NCBI RefSeq assembly: GCF_003369795.1
Contig: NZ_CP026730.1
Coordinates: forward strand, 7,369,001-7,433,000
Reading direction: 5' to 3'
Origin: Streptomyces sp. CB09001
GTDB lineage: Bacteria > Actinomycetota > Actinomycetes > Streptomycetales > Streptomycetaceae
Length of the DNA stretch: 64,000 nucleotides
Of the stretch, positions 26,179-35,168 are shown one piece after another. The notes beneath the pieces were generated by a model. That model did not search any database. It saw only the letters and a list, made by a program, of their open reading frames with translations, and had not been told where the DNA came from. Position 1 is the stretch's first letter, and each line of letters begins with the position of its first letter. A program made the position numbers and the translations under genes.

Positions 26179-26185
26179 GGCCCCG

Positions 26186-27607
26186 TCACCGGATGCGGTG
26201 GCTCTCCCAGAAGGGGCCGAGGTCCGTCTCCGTCACGGCCTGTGCGGCGCGCTTGAAGTCCTCGGTGGTCGAGACGCCGTACCAGTGGTCGTGGGCGTAG
26301 CGCTTGAGGAGCCGCGCCATGGTGTCGGCGCCGAGGGTGCGTTCCAGGTCGGCCAGCGCGCAGGGCCCGGCCGTGTAGACGACGTGGTACTCGCCGCGGT
26401 GCCCGGACCAGTAGTCCATGGAGGCGGTCAGTTCGGTGCCGTCGTCGGGCCAGTAGACGTCCGACCAGCAGTCGCGGGTCTCCAGGCCGTAGAAGCGGAA
26501 GTTGGCGTACTGGGCGAAGCTCTCGTCCAGCCACGGCGAGGCGTACTCGTCGTTGCCGACGATGCCGTACCACCACTGGTGCGCCAGCTCGTGGACGACG
26601 GCGCTGCCCTCCTCGGTGGTGCCGAGGAGGACGAGGCCGGGATACTCCATACCGCCGCCGAACCCGCTGGTCATCACGAGATCGATCTCGCCGTAGGGGT
26701 AGTGGCCGAACTCGCGGCCGAACCGGTCGACGGCCGCGACGGCCTCGGCGCGGCTGAGGCGGACGCCCGCGGCGGCGGTGCCGGGCGCCCAGAAGGACTT
26801 CACACGCACACCCCCGGGCGTGGTCTGGGCCGCCGTGCGGAAGGGCCCCGCGGCCCACGCGAAGTCCCGCACGCGCTCCGCGAGGCTGAGGGTCACCGAA
26901 CGCCCCGGGACTCCCGGGCGGGTCCTGGTGCGGCCCGTCGCGGGCACCGCCATGTCCGACGGGTGGTCGAGGCGGACCCGGAAGTCACCGGCGAGGGCGT
27001 AGAAGCTCTCGCCGACGGCCACGTACGGATCGAGGTGCCACCCCTCGGCGTCGTGCACGGCGAGCACCGGCAGTGCGTTGCCGAGGAAGCGGAAGGCGCC
27101 CTCGCGGCCGAAGCGGGCATTGCGGTCGGGCACCGTGATGGAGACGTCGAAGGCGACGGACGCCCGCTTCCCGTGCGCGAGGGGCTTCGGCAGGGCGATG
27201 CGCAGAGCCGTACAGTTCACCGTGAGCGGGTCCGCCGTGCCACCGCGCAGACCCGACACGACGACGGGGGAGGGCACGCCGGGCACACCGGGCCCGGCGG
27301 ACGTGCCGCATCCGTCCTCGCCGTTGCCCCACAGGCGCAGGTACACCGCACGCAGTGGCCGGGCGGACGCGTTCCGGAAGGACACCCGCTGCCGCCCCGT
27401 CCAGTGGCCGCCGTCGGCGTCGGAGCGCAGGTCCACGTCGTAGCGGGCGCGATCGGGTGTCGCCGCGGACCCGGCTGCCCCGGCTGCCGCGCCGGCCTCG
27501 CCCGCCGGCGCGCCCACCGCCAGGAGCAGCACGAGCAGCACCACGAACAGACGGCGACCGGTCCGGTGCGACCACGGGGTGGGCAGGGACGTGCCAAGCG
27601 GCGACAT
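26186..27607 (-). CDS. Secreted M1-family zinc metallopeptidase
   Basis: A 473-residue gluzincin aminopeptidase with a signal peptide (FVVLLVLLLAVGAPAGEAGA). The N-terminal beta-domain leads to the GGGMEYPG exopeptidase motif and the zinc site HELAHQWWYG (near residue 337), with the third ligand in WLDESFAQY 18 residues on. It is shorter than classical PepN because it lacks the large C-terminal ERAP1-like domain, like many exported actinobacterial M1 enzymes. The ATG at 27607 gives the signal peptide directly. It is convergent with the EEP gene (8-bp gap). Confidence 0.92.
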   Translation of the reverse strand: MSPLGTSLPTPWSHRTGRRLFVVLLVLLLAVGAPAGEAGAAAGAAGSAATPDRARYDVDLRSDADGGHWTGRQRVSFRNASARPLRAVYLRLWGNGEDGCGTSAGPGVPGVPSPVVVSGLRGGTADPLTVNCTALRIALPKPLAHGKRASVAFDVSITVPDRNARFGREGAFRFLGNALPVLAVHDAEGWHLDPYVAVGESFYALAGDFRVRLDHPSDMAVPATGRTRTRPGVPGRSVTLSLAERVRDFAWAAGPFRTAAQTTPGGVRVKSFWAPGTAAAGVRLSRAEAVAAVDRFGREFGHYPYGEIDLVMTSGFGGGMEYPGLVLLGTTEEGSAVVHELAHQWWYGIVGNDEYASPWLDESFAQYANFRFYGLETRDCWSDVYWPDDGTELTASMDYWSGHRGEYHVVYTAGPCALADLERTLGADTMARLLKRYAHDHWYGVSTTEDFKRAAQAVTETDLGPFWESHRIR

Positions 27608-27660
27608 GACAGCGCATGCTGCCACAACTCCCCGCCGGCTGCCCCGACTTCGCCGAATCC

Positions 27661-28467
27661 TCAGCCCCGCCGGGCGCCGTACGCGAGACCGGCTCCGATG
27701 GCCATGGCGGTGAACGCGATCGTGTCGTCGGCCCGGCGTTCGGGGGCCCCGTCGTAGGCGGACGGCGTGCCGGTGGACTCGCGCACCCGCAGGGCCTCCA
27801 GGACGATCGGGTGCCAGCGCGCGTCGAAGGCGGTCAGGGCGTAGCGGCCCGCGCCGCTCTTGGAGGTGAGGGAACCGGTCGCGAGCAGGTGATGCAGGCG
27901 GCTGACGCCGAGCACGCACCACTCCACGGCGTCCGGCTGGGCAGCCTCCGCCGGACTCCCGGCCAACTCCCGGTGCACGTGCGACCAGTAGCTCGACAGG
28001 TTGTCGTGGCTGAAGGCGCGCAGCGCGGCGTCGTCGACGTACACCTCGGACTCGGTGAGCGCCGGGCCGCGGACCGTCACGCCGTGCCGGGCCAGTTCGT
28101 GCCAGGTGACGGGGTTGATGCCGAACCGCCCGGCCTCCTCGTAGGCCCCCATCCGGGTGCAGGGCAGGTCGGGGCAGCGCTCCGGTGGTCCGGCCAGGTC
28201 CTCGCGCACCGCGTGGAAACCGTCGAAGAAGGGGCGGGGCTGCTCCCGGCGCACGGTCTCGTGTGCCGCGGCCAGCGCCGCCAGCGCGGCCCGGCCCGGG
28301 CGCTCGGCCAGCACGCTCACGAAGTCGACGTCACTGCGTTCGGGGAAGAACTCGCCGAAACCGAGTGAGCCGCACAGGTACAGCCCCTGGACCAGTCCCG
28401 GCGCGGACGCGTCGATCGCGGACAGGAACGCGGACGTGGTCCGGTGGACTTCCGGCGGCAGCGACAT
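27661..28467 (-). CDS. Aminoglycoside nucleotidyltransferase-like protein
   Basis: A protein of about 268 residues. The nucleotidyltransferase motif YLCGSLGFGEFFPERSDVDFV near residue 30 carries G-S and D-x-D. A C-terminal DUF4111/AadA-like helical domain follows, with WCVLGVSRLHHLLATGSLTSKSGA. This layout matches spectinomycin/streptomycin adenylyltransferase relatives, but no resistance can be claimed from sequence. The ATG at 28467 is chosen because similarity begins there; no strong ribosome site is visible. It is divergent from the periplasmic-binding-type gene. Confidence 0.75.
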   Translation of the reverse strand: MSLPPEVHRTTSAFLSAIDASAPGLVQGLYLCGSLGFGEFFPERSDVDFVSVLAERPGRAALAALAAAHETVRREQPRPFFDGFHAVREDLAGPPERCPDLPCTRMGAYEEAGRFGINPVTWHELARHGVTVRGPALTESEVYVDDAALRAFSHDNLSSYWSHVHRELAGSPAEAAQPDAVEWCVLGVSRLHHLLATGSLTSKSGAGRYALTAFDARWHPIVLEALRVRESTGTPSAYDGAPERRADDTIAFTAMAIGAGLAYGARRG

Positions 28468-28535
28468 GCCGGCCAACGTAACCAGGGGCTCGCGCAACGC
28501 ATAATCGGTTGCCGTCGGCGCCGGTGGTGGATGCA

Positions 28536-29657
28536 ATGACCGTCATGGTCACCCAAGAGCCTCTGCCGGGGCGGGACGAGACGAACGGGCACGTCCGGAT
28601 CGGCGCTCTCGCGCCGCTGACCCGGCCGGGCTGGGACGAGGCGGGCCGGCACCTGCTCGCCGGAATGGAACTGGCCGTACGCGAAGTCAACGACGCCGGC
28701 GGCATCCTGGGCAGACCGCTGGAACTGGTGGTGCGGGACACCGCGGCCGATCCCGACCGGGCCGCGGCGGCCGTGGAGGAACTGGCCGGGCTCGGCGTGG
28801 CCGCGCTGGCGGGGGAGTACCACAGCGTCGTCGCTCGTGCCGCTGCCGCGAGGGCCGACGCCCTGGGCGTGCCGTTCCTGTGCGCGTCGGCCGTGCTCGA
28901 CGCACTCACCGAACAGCCGACGCCGTGGGTCGCGCGCCTCGCCCCGGCGCAGTCCCACGGCTGGCGGATCTACGGGGACTTCCTCCTCGCGGAGGGCCAC
29001 CGCCGCATGGCCGTGGCCGCCGACCCGAGCAGCGTCTACTGGGCGTGCGGCACCCGCATCCTGCGGGACCACCTCGCGCCGCACGGCGGCACCGTCGTCG
29101 AACTCGACGCGCGCGAGTCGACCGCCGCGTCGGTGTGCGACACGCTCGTCGACCGGCAGGCGACCGCTCTCCTCCTGCTGGTCGGTCACCCCGAGCCGGC
29201 GGTGCCGATCGTCCGGTCCGTGCGCCGCGACCCGCGCCTGGCCGGGATCATGATCGGTGCCCCGGCCGGGCAGCCGGAGTTCACCGGATGGGCGACGTCG
29301 CTGGGCGCGGACGGCGCCGCGGTTCCCTTCCTGCGCTACCTGCCCGAGCACCTGGGCCCGCTGGGCGCACGGGTCGCGACGGCGCTGCGCGAGCGGCTGG
29401 CCGAAGCGCCCTCCTTCGTCGCCTTCGAGGGCTACGACACGGTGGCGGTCCTCGCCGACGTGCTGCGTTCGCACGGCCCGGACCGGGCGTGGACCGCCGA
29501 GTCCTGGGCGAGCGTCCCGGTCGAGGGAACCCGGGGGCGGATCCGGTTCTCCCGGACGCCGGGCATCGGCGTGTGGCAATGGGCCTGGGCACCGGTCCAG
29601 GTCGTCGACCGGGATCCGGCGGAACCCGGCCGCCTGCGGGTCCTGCACACCGGCTGA
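28536..29657 (+). CDS. Periplasmic-binding-type (Leu/Ile/Val-BP) protein lacking a signal peptide
   Basis: A 373-residue type I periplasmic-binding-fold protein (Peripla_BP_6 group). IGALAPLTRPGWDEAGRH, AVREVNDAGGILGRPLELVV and EGYDTVAVLADVLR are typical. No signal peptide, lipobox or transmembrane segment precedes the fold, and no permease or ATPase gene adjoins it. It may be a cytoplasmic ligand sensor or an orphan of amide-sensor (AmiC-like) type. Starts at 28509 or 28536 are both possible; neither changes this conclusion. Confidence 0.75.
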   Translation: MTVMVTQEPLPGRDETNGHVRIGALAPLTRPGWDEAGRHLLAGMELAVREVNDAGGILGRPLELVVRDTAADPDRAAAAVEELAGLGVAALAGEYHSVVARAAAARADALGVPFLCASAVLDALTEQPTPWVARLAPAQSHGWRIYGDFLLAEGHRRMAVAADPSSVYWACGTRILRDHLAPHGGTVVELDARESTAASVCDTLVDRQATALLLLVGHPEPAVPIVRSVRRDPRLAGIMIGAPAGQPEFTGWATSLGADGAAVPFLRYLPEHLGPLGARVATALRERLAEAPSFVAFEGYDTVAVLADVLRSHGPDRAWTAESWASVPVEGTRGRIRFSRTPGIGVWQWAWAPVQVVDRDPAEPGRLRVLHTG

Positions 29658-29689
29658 CGTGCGCAGCCTCCTCGGGGCGCGGCGCCCGG

Positions 29690-30808
29690 TCAGCCGTACA
29701 TCGCCACGCGGTGGAAGGCGGCGAGCGCGTCGTCGAGGGGGTGGGGCTGCGGCCTGCCCGAGGAGTCGAGGGCGTTCCACCTCTGGAGGTTCACCGCGAC
29801 GGCCATGCGACGCCTGCCGTCGGCGCTGATCACGGCCAGGGTCCCGGCACCCCAGGCGGTGCCGCCGTGCCCCCAGAAGGTGACCTGGCCGGGCGCTTCC
29901 AGCGGGTGCAGGCCGAGGCCGTACGGGATCGTCCGCCCCTCCTGGGAGACGACCGGCACGGTACGCCGCATCTCCGCCAGCGAGGACGGGCCGACGATCT
30001 CGCCGGCCAGCAGCATCCCGAAGAAGCGGTTGAGGTCCGAGACGGTCGATGTCAGTGACGCCGACGGCCCCACCCACGACATGTCGTAGACGCTGTAGTC
30101 GCGCGGCGGGTCGATCATGCCGAACCAGGACTCGTAGAGGCGCGAGTGCGGCTCGCCCAGGTACGGACCGGTGGGCAGCTCGGTGTCCCGGAGCCCGGCG
30201 CGCTCGATGACGTTCCGGGTGATGCACCGCTCGGCGCTGGTGCCGGTCACCTTTTCCAGGAGCTTGCCCAGGATCAGGTAGTTGGTGTTGGAGTACCGGC
30301 CCGGAGTGCCGCCCGGGGGGCCGGCGGCGGGTGCGGCGACGCCGAGTGCGATGAGTTCGTCGGGGTCGAACCGGGTGAACCGGTGCTCGTCCAGGCTCTG
30401 CGGTCCGGTGTCCGCGAGGGCGGGGAACGCCTTGAGGGACGAGTAGGCGTGGGGCAGGTACTCGGCGAGACCGCTGGTGTGGTTCAGCAGCATGCGGACC
30501 GTGACGGCCTCGCCGCGTCCGTCGGGAAGGAGCCCGGGAAGGTACCGGCCGATCGGTGCGTCGAGACCGATCCGCCCCCGCTCGACCTGCTGAAGGACCG
30601 CGGCGGCGGTGAAGGTCTTCGTGATGCTGCCGACCCGGTGGCGCATGCCGGCGGTGACCGGGCGGCCGGTGGCGGCATCGGCTGCCCCGGCGGCGCCCCG
30701 CCAGACCTGGTCGCCGTCCCGCACCTCGGCGAACAGGCCCGGCATCCCGGCACGGTGGACGTTCTTGACGGCTGCGTCCAGTACCTCGGGATCCAGTGAG
30801 TCACTCAC
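29690..30808 (-). CDS. Serine hydrolase, beta-lactamase/class C PBP family
   Basis: A 372-residue serine hydrolase of the beta-lactamase (PF00144) family. The catalytic SxxK is SITK near residue 60, YxN is in RYSNTNYLILG, and the third motif is HGG in WGHGGTAWG. There is no signal peptide, so it is probably cytosolic and more likely an esterase or peptidase than a true beta-lactamase. GTG at 30808 has AAAGGA 8 bases upstream. A 17-bp palindrome lies about 80 bp upstream of the start. Confidence 0.88.
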   Translation of the reverse strand: MSDSLDPEVLDAAVKNVHRAGMPGLFAEVRDGDQVWRGAAGAADAATGRPVTAGMRHRVGSITKTFTAAAVLQQVERGRIGLDAPIGRYLPGLLPDGRGEAVTVRMLLNHTSGLAEYLPHAYSSLKAFPALADTGPQSLDEHRFTRFDPDELIALGVAAPAAGPPGGTPGRYSNTNYLILGKLLEKVTGTSAERCITRNVIERAGLRDTELPTGPYLGEPHSRLYESWFGMIDPPRDYSVYDMSWVGPSASLTSTVSDLNRFFGMLLAGEIVGPSSLAEMRRTVPVVSQEGRTIPYGLGLHPLEAPGQVTFWGHGGTAWGAGTLAVISADGRRRMAVAVNLQRWNALDSSGRPQPHPLDDALAAFHRVAMYG

Positions 30809-30885
30809 GGCAGGTGTCCTTTCCCCGGCTCTTCGAAGCTCTCCGAGCTCTCCGACGGCTCTTCGACATGCTCTTGTACCCATTA

Positions 30886-30902
30886 TGCACGCGGTGCGTG
30901 CA
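30886..30902. promoter_or_regulatory. Candidate operator between the serine hydrolase and VOC genes
   Basis: Perfect 7-bp arms TGCACGC and GCGTGCA flank a GGT centre. It sits in the 236-bp divergent region between the serine hydrolase (minus) and the VOC gene (plus), in an AT-richer patch. The likely protein is a TetR or MarR dimer, but no regulator gene is adjacent. Confidence 0.5.
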
Positions 30903-31044
30903 ACATGGGGGCAATATCGAGTGCATGGGTGCAGAGGCGGAGCGAAGGAGAATCCGGTGCGCCCCGCCGCAGTGCATGCCCGCCGCCGCCCCGGGTAGGA
31001 CGTTCCGGTACAAGGGCGTAACGCAAGGGCCCGAGGAGCGAGGA

Positions 31045-31428
31045 GTGTCGGACGTGATTCGAAAGCTGCAGGCGGTCGCGCTGGACTGCGCAGATCCCGT
31101 ACGGCTCGCGTCGTTCTACGCGGAGCTGCTCGGCGGACGGGTGGTCGCGGATCCGGACGACTCCGACTGGCACGAGGTGCACGGCTTCGAGGGGACCCCG
31201 CTGGCCTTCCAGCGGGTGGACGGCTACCGCGCGCCCCAATGGCCCGGCCAGGACCACCCCCAGCAGCTCCATCTGGACTTCGACGTCGACGACCTCGAAG
31301 GCGAGGAGAAGCGGGCACTCGCACTCGGCGCGACCGTCCTGGAGCGGACCGACCAGCTCCGTCCGGGCGCCAACTGGCGGGTCTACGCGGACCCGGCCGG
31401 CCATCCGTTCTGCCTCTGCCTCCACTGA
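31045..31428 (+). CDS. VOC-superfamily (glyoxalase-like) protein
   Basis: A 127-residue vicinal-oxygen-chelate protein. It begins VIRKLQAVALDCADPVRLASFYAELLG and contains HLDFDVDDLEGEEKRALALGA and YADPAGHPFCLCLH, the two beta-alpha-beta-beta-beta halves. The final ADPAGHPFCL motif is typical of the common actinobacterial VOC group annotated glyoxalase-like. GTG at 31045 or 31054 are both preceded by GAGGAG. The substrate is unknown. Confidence 0.87.
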   Translation: MSDVIRKLQAVALDCADPVRLASFYAELLGGRVVADPDDSDWHEVHGFEGTPLAFQRVDGYRAPQWPGQDHPQQLHLDFDVDDLEGEEKRALALGATVLERTDQLRPGANWRVYADPAGHPFCLCLH

Positions 31429-31441
31429 CCGCACCGGGCAC

Positions 31442-31483
31442 CGGGCGTCCTGCCGCGACGAGCTTCCGCGGAGGTGACGCCCG
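31442..31483. terminator. Bidirectional hairpin between convergent VOC and hydrolase genes
   Basis: Outer arms CGGGCGTC (31442-31449) and GACGCCCG (31476-31483) enclose an inner CCGCG/CGCGG stem. It lies exactly between the two convergent stops. Confidence 0.6.
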
Positions 31484-31484
31484 T

Positions 31485-32171
31485 TCAGTCCGCCGCGGCC
31501 GCCGCGGCCAGGATCCGGGCCAGCTCGGCAGGCTTGGTGATCATGGGCCAGTGGCCCGAGTCGATGTCCGCGAAGTCGACGTGCTTGGCCCGGGCGAGTT
31601 CGGGTACGTCTCCCGCGCTGATCCACTGCCGCGCCTGCGCGGGCGTGAACTCCGGGCACACGACCACGACCGGCACGTCGTACCGGCGCTCGTCGGACAG
31701 CCGCACCACGCCCCGGGCCACGGCCTCGGGCACCGGGATCGCGGCCGCCGCCAGCTCACGCCGCGCCGCCGCGTCGAGGTCGGCGGCATCGGGCCCCTGG
31801 AAGGGCTCCCAGCCCGGAAAGGGCATCGCGCCGTCCCTGACCTCGAAGAAGTCCGCATACGGCTGACCGTCGGGGGTCGGGATGCCGCCGATGAGCGCGA
31901 CCTTGGCCAGCCGCTCCGGACGCCGGTCGGCCGCCAGCCAGGCCAGTGCACAGGCCGCGGAATGCCCCACCACCATGGGCCTGCCGGGCGCCGCGTCCAC
32001 CGCGGCCAGCACCGCGTCCACCTGATCGTCGAGCGTGGCGGCCGCCGCGCCGTCTCCCTGTCCCGGGAGCGTGAGCGGCACCGGACGGTGGCCGAGCGAC
32101 TCCAGCGTGGACGCGACGCGCCCCCACACGGATCCGTTCAGCCACAGGCCGCCGATGAGCACGATGTCCAT
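31485..32171 (-). CDS. Alpha/beta hydrolase
   Basis: A 228-residue alpha/beta hydrolase. It starts MDIVLIGGLWLNGSVW, with the oxyanion region near the N-terminus. The nucleophile elbow is VVGHSAACALAW, and the catalytic His is in DSGHWPMITKPAELARIL near the C-terminus. The ATG at 32171 has a GGGAAC site. It is divergent from a WYL regulator, which probably controls it. The substrate is unknown; the family includes small-ester hydrolases. Confidence 0.87.
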   Translation of the reverse strand: MDIVLIGGLWLNGSVWGRVASTLESLGHRPVPLTLPGQGDGAAAATLDDQVDAVLAAVDAAPGRPMVVGHSAACALAWLAADRRPERLAKVALIGGIPTPDGQPYADFFEVRDGAMPFPGWEPFQGPDAADLDAAARRELAAAAIPVPEAVARGVVRLSDERRYDVPVVVVCPEFTPAQARQWISAGDVPELARAKHVDFADIDSGHWPMITKPAELARILAAAAAAD

Positions 32172-32286
32172 GATCGGTTCCCTTCGTCTGCGTGACCTCA
32201 CCGTAGGAGGAGATCCGGACGTTCCACTGCCGGTTTCCTCACCGTGCCCCACTCCTGGCGTCCGCCGCACGGACTAGCCTGCTCCC

Positions 32287-33273
32287 GTGCCCCACGACCC
32301 CGGTCCCACCGCGCGAGCGCTGCGCGCCCTGGAGATCCTCCGGACCCGCCCCACCACGACGGCCGACGAACTCGCCGTGCGGCTGGGTGTGACGGAGCGG
32401 GCGGCGCGCCGGTACGTCGGGATCCTCAAAGAGGCGGGCATCCCCGTGGAGTCGGCCCGGGGACCGCACGGCGGATACCGGCTGGGACGCGGGACGAGAC
32501 TGCCGCCCGTGCACTTCACCCAGGCCGAGGCACTCGGCCTCGTCATGGCGGCACTCGGCGGGCGACCTGCCGTGGCCGGCGCCGACGACCTCGTCGGTAC
32601 CGCCCTGGGCAAGGTCGTCAAGGCGCTGCCGGAGAGCGTCGGCCGGCAGGCGGCACTGCTGCGGGAGTACGCGGCCGCCGCCCCCGACCCGTACGCGGCC
32701 CACCCGGATCCGGCCGTCACCAGCGCCCTCGTCGACGTCGTCGCGCACCGGCGCCGCGTGCTGCTCGCCTACCGCAGCGAGGCCGGCAACGCATGGGAGG
32801 AGGAGGCGGACCCCTGGTCCCTCGTCGTCCGTCACGGGCGCTGGTACCTGCTGTGCCACTCCCACCGCGCGGACGCCGTCCGCACCTACCGCGTCGACCG
32901 GATCGGTGAGGTCCGGAGCACCGGCCACGGATTCCACGCACCGGTGGACTTCGACCCGGTGGCGGTGCTGGAGGAGAACCTGGGCACCGGATGGCAGTTC
33001 GACACCCGCGTGGTCTTCGACGCCCCGCCGGCCGAGGTCGCCCCCTGGATCCGCCCGCCCATGGGACGGCTCGAACCCCTGGGAGACGGCTGCGTCCTGG
33101 TCGGCAGCACCCGCAACCCGGACATGTACGCGCAGGAATGGCTCGCGAGGGTGCCGCTCGCCTTCCGCATCGAGGGCGGAGCGGAACTGCGAGCCGCTGC
33201 CGCCGCCCTCGCGCAGCGTTTCACCGCAGCGGTGACGGACCAACGGCCCGGCTCCGGGGCGCCAACGGGATGA
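32287..33273 (+). CDS. WYL-domain transcriptional regulator (YafY/PafBC-like)
   Basis: A 328-residue regulator. The N-terminal HTH_11 domain contains ALEILRTRPTTTADELAVRLGVTERAARRYVG. The WYL domain contains PWSLVVRHGRWYLLCHSHRADAVRTYRVDRI, followed by a WCX extension. The GTG at 32287 starts the family sequence. It is divergent from the alpha/beta hydrolase. WYL proteins sense oligonucleotides or other ligands; the signal here is unknown. Confidence 0.9.
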   Translation: MPHDPGPTARALRALEILRTRPTTTADELAVRLGVTERAARRYVGILKEAGIPVESARGPHGGYRLGRGTRLPPVHFTQAEALGLVMAALGGRPAVAGADDLVGTALGKVVKALPESVGRQAALLREYAAAAPDPYAAHPDPAVTSALVDVVAHRRRVLLAYRSEAGNAWEEEADPWSLVVRHGRWYLLCHSHRADAVRTYRVDRIGEVRSTGHGFHAPVDFDPVAVLEENLGTGWQFDTRVVFDAPPAEVAPWIRPPMGRLEPLGDGCVLVGSTRNPDMYAQEWLARVPLAFRIEGGAELRAAAAALAQRFTAAVTDQRPGSGAPTG

Positions 33274-33360
33274 AGCCCGACGGGGCGGAGGCGGTGTCCG
33301 CTCGCCGGGCGGCATGCGGCCGAACCGCCGGTTTCACGCGGTTGCCGGCCCGGCCACCCG

Positions 33361-33771
33361 TCACGGCCGGGCGCCCCGCAGGTGCCGTCGGGCGGCCAGC
33401 TCCTCCTCGCCCACCACGGTCAGCACCGGGCTGCCCGGCGCCGCGAACATGGTCACGACCAGCTGCGACCGCGCGTCCGAGAGGTTGTTGGCGCCCTGGT
33501 AGTGAATCACGTCGCCTCCGGGCTCGAACACGGCGTCACCGGCCTTGAGCACCCGGGGCGCCTCCCCCTCCAGCTCGAAGAGGATCTCGCCCTCGGTCAC
33601 GTAGCCGAAGAGCGGTCCCGGGTGCCGGTGCGGCGGCGCGCCCGGGTCTCCGGGAGCCAGCGTGACCCGGACGGTCCTGGCCTCGGCACCGGCCGGAATC
33701 CCGGCCGTCGCCTCCGGCAGGCTCGCGACGATCTCGACGCCCGGGGGCAAGTGGTTGTTCCGGGAGTCCAT
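33361..33771 (-). CDS. Cupin-domain protein
   Basis: A 136-residue single-domain cupin. Motif 1 reads PPHRHPGPLFGYVTEGEILFELEG (His, His, Glu metal ligands) and motif 2 falls around EPGGDVIHYQGANN. The ATG at 33771 follows AGGAGGATCCC. It is 82 bp downstream of another cupin gene on the same strand, so the two may form one transcript. Function is not deducible beyond small-molecule or metal binding. Confidence 0.85.
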   Translation of the reverse strand: MDSRNNHLPPGVEIVASLPEATAGIPAGAEARTVRVTLAPGDPGAPPHRHPGPLFGYVTEGEILFELEGEAPRVLKAGDAVFEPGGDVIHYQGANNLSDARSQLVVTMFAAPGSPVLTVVGEEELAARRHLRGARP

Positions 33772-33853
33772 GGGATCCTCCTGAAGGGAACGGTTCACGG
33801 CTGTGACAGGACAGCCGCCTCGTTGGTGACACTGCCGCGCGTGCGGCCCGTCC

Positions 33854-34348
33854 CTATTCGACGAAGTACGAGTCGTGCTTGTCGAAGAACGCGGCACGTT
33901 CCTCCTCCGAGGAGTGCGCCAACTGCGACACCTGCTCGAAGTACTCCTCGCGCGGCGCACCGGGAGTGAACAGCAGGAGCATGTCCGCCGGGGCGTCGGA
34001 GTCGTTGCGGAAGGCGTGCAGGCCGCCCTGCGGCACGTGCAGGAAGTCGCCCTTGCGCGCGTCGACCCACCGCACGCCGTCGAAGACGCGCACCGTGCCG
34101 TCCAGGATGTAGAACGACTCCGAGATCCGCTTGTGGAAGTGGGTCTTGGGCCCGCCGGCCCGGGGAGCCATCTCCACCCGGTACAGCCCGAACTCGCCCC
34201 GGGTGGTCCCGGTGGTCGCCAGGTAGTGGGTGGCGTTCTTGCCGCTGCCGCTCTCCCCGAGGTTCGGCGGTGTGGTCGCCGGCCGGAAGACGGCACTGAC
34301 CTCACCGTCCTCACCCCAGTACTTCTGTTCCGGATACGGGTAGGACAT
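33854..34348 (-). CDS. Cupin-domain protein
   Basis: A 164-residue cupin. Motif 1 is THFHKRISESFYILDGTVRV and motif 2 is DFLHVPQGGLHAFRN, with the expected His and Glu ligands. A C-terminal helical segment (SEEERAAFFDKHDSYFVE) resembles those of cupins annotated as mannose-6-phosphate isomerase-like or quercetin-dioxygenase-like. It is upstream of the second cupin and divergent from the ComB-like gene. The substrate is unknown. Confidence 0.85.
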   Translation of the reverse strand: MSYPYPEQKYWGEDGEVSAVFRPATTPPNLGESGSGKNATHYLATTGTTRGEFGLYRVEMAPRAGGPKTHFHKRISESFYILDGTVRVFDGVRWVDARKGDFLHVPQGGLHAFRNDSDAPADMLLLFTPGAPREEYFEQVSQLAHSSEEERAAFFDKHDSYFVE

Positions 34349-34481
34349 GGCGGTTCCTTTCCTGGGGCGGGCACACGGTGACGTGCCGGCACGGATCTCG
34401 GTGAACGGTCCTCCGTACCGTCAGACCGACTGGCGCCCGCGGGTGTGACAATGGTGCCGGGCCGGCGCGATCATGACTTGA

Positions 34482-35165
34482 ATGGACACTCGTTTCGCTG
34501 GCATACCCGAGGTGGTCGAGACTCCGTCGGTGGCGGTCGTCGTCGACGTCATGCGTGCGTTCACCGTGGCCGCCTGGGCCTTCGCCCAAGGGGCGGAAAA
34601 GATCGTTCTCGCCGAGTCGCTGGACGAAGCCCTGGCTCTCAAGGAGCGCGACCCGGACCGGGTGGCGCTCAAGGACGGCCCGCTCACCCCCGGTTTCGAC
34701 CTGGTCAACTCGCCGGGCCTGCTGCGCACCGCCGACCTCGCGGGACGGACCGTCGTGCAGAAGACCACGGCGGGGACCGTCGGCGCCCTCGCGGTCAAGG
34801 ACGCGTCGCTGGTGCTGTGCGCCGGCTTCGTGGTCGCGGAGGCGACGGCCCGGGTGCTGCGGACACGCGCCCCCGAGCACGTCACGTTCGTGGTCACCGG
34901 CGAGGACGGCCGGGCCGACGAGGACCTCGCGTGCGCCCAGTACATCGCGCGCAGGGCCACCGGGGGCGGTGCGGACGCCGCCGGGTTCCTTCGCCGTGCC
35001 GCCGCCTCGCGCGCCGCCACCGAGCTGGCACAGGGCGTGCGTCGAGGCGTCCATCCCGACGACGCCGCCCTCTGCCTCGAACTCGACCGGTTTCCCTTCG
35101 CCATGGTCGCGGCTGTGGAGGACTCGCTCATGGTCCTGCGTCCGTGCGCCGCGCCGCGGCCGTGA
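34482..35165 (+). CDS. 2-phosphosulfolactate phosphatase family protein (ComB-like)
   Basis: A 227-residue protein of the ComB family. VVVDVMRAFTVAAWAFAQGAEKIVL, KDGPLTPGFDLVNSPGLL and VVQKTTAGTVGAL are its conserved blocks. ComB dephosphorylates phosphosulfolactate in coenzyme M synthesis, which actinobacteria lack, so the native substrate is probably another phosphoester. The ATG at 34482 begins the family sequence. It is convergent with the yceI gene (3-bp gap). Confidence 0.85.
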   Translation: MDTRFAGIPEVVETPSVAVVVDVMRAFTVAAWAFAQGAEKIVLAESLDEALALKERDPDRVALKDGPLTPGFDLVNSPGLLRTADLAGRTVVQKTTAGTVGALAVKDASLVLCAGFVVAEATARVLRTRAPEHVTFVVTGEDGRADEDLACAQYIARRATGGGADAAGFLRRAAASRAATELAQGVRRGVHPDDAALCLELDRFPFAMVAAVEDSLMVLRPCAAPRP

Positions 35166-35168
35166 GGC

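Noticed and set aside
29690..30808. Calling the serine hydrolase a true beta-lactamase
   Set aside because: It has SxxK, YxN and HGG motifs but no export signal, which is more in keeping with cytosolic esterases or peptidases of the family.
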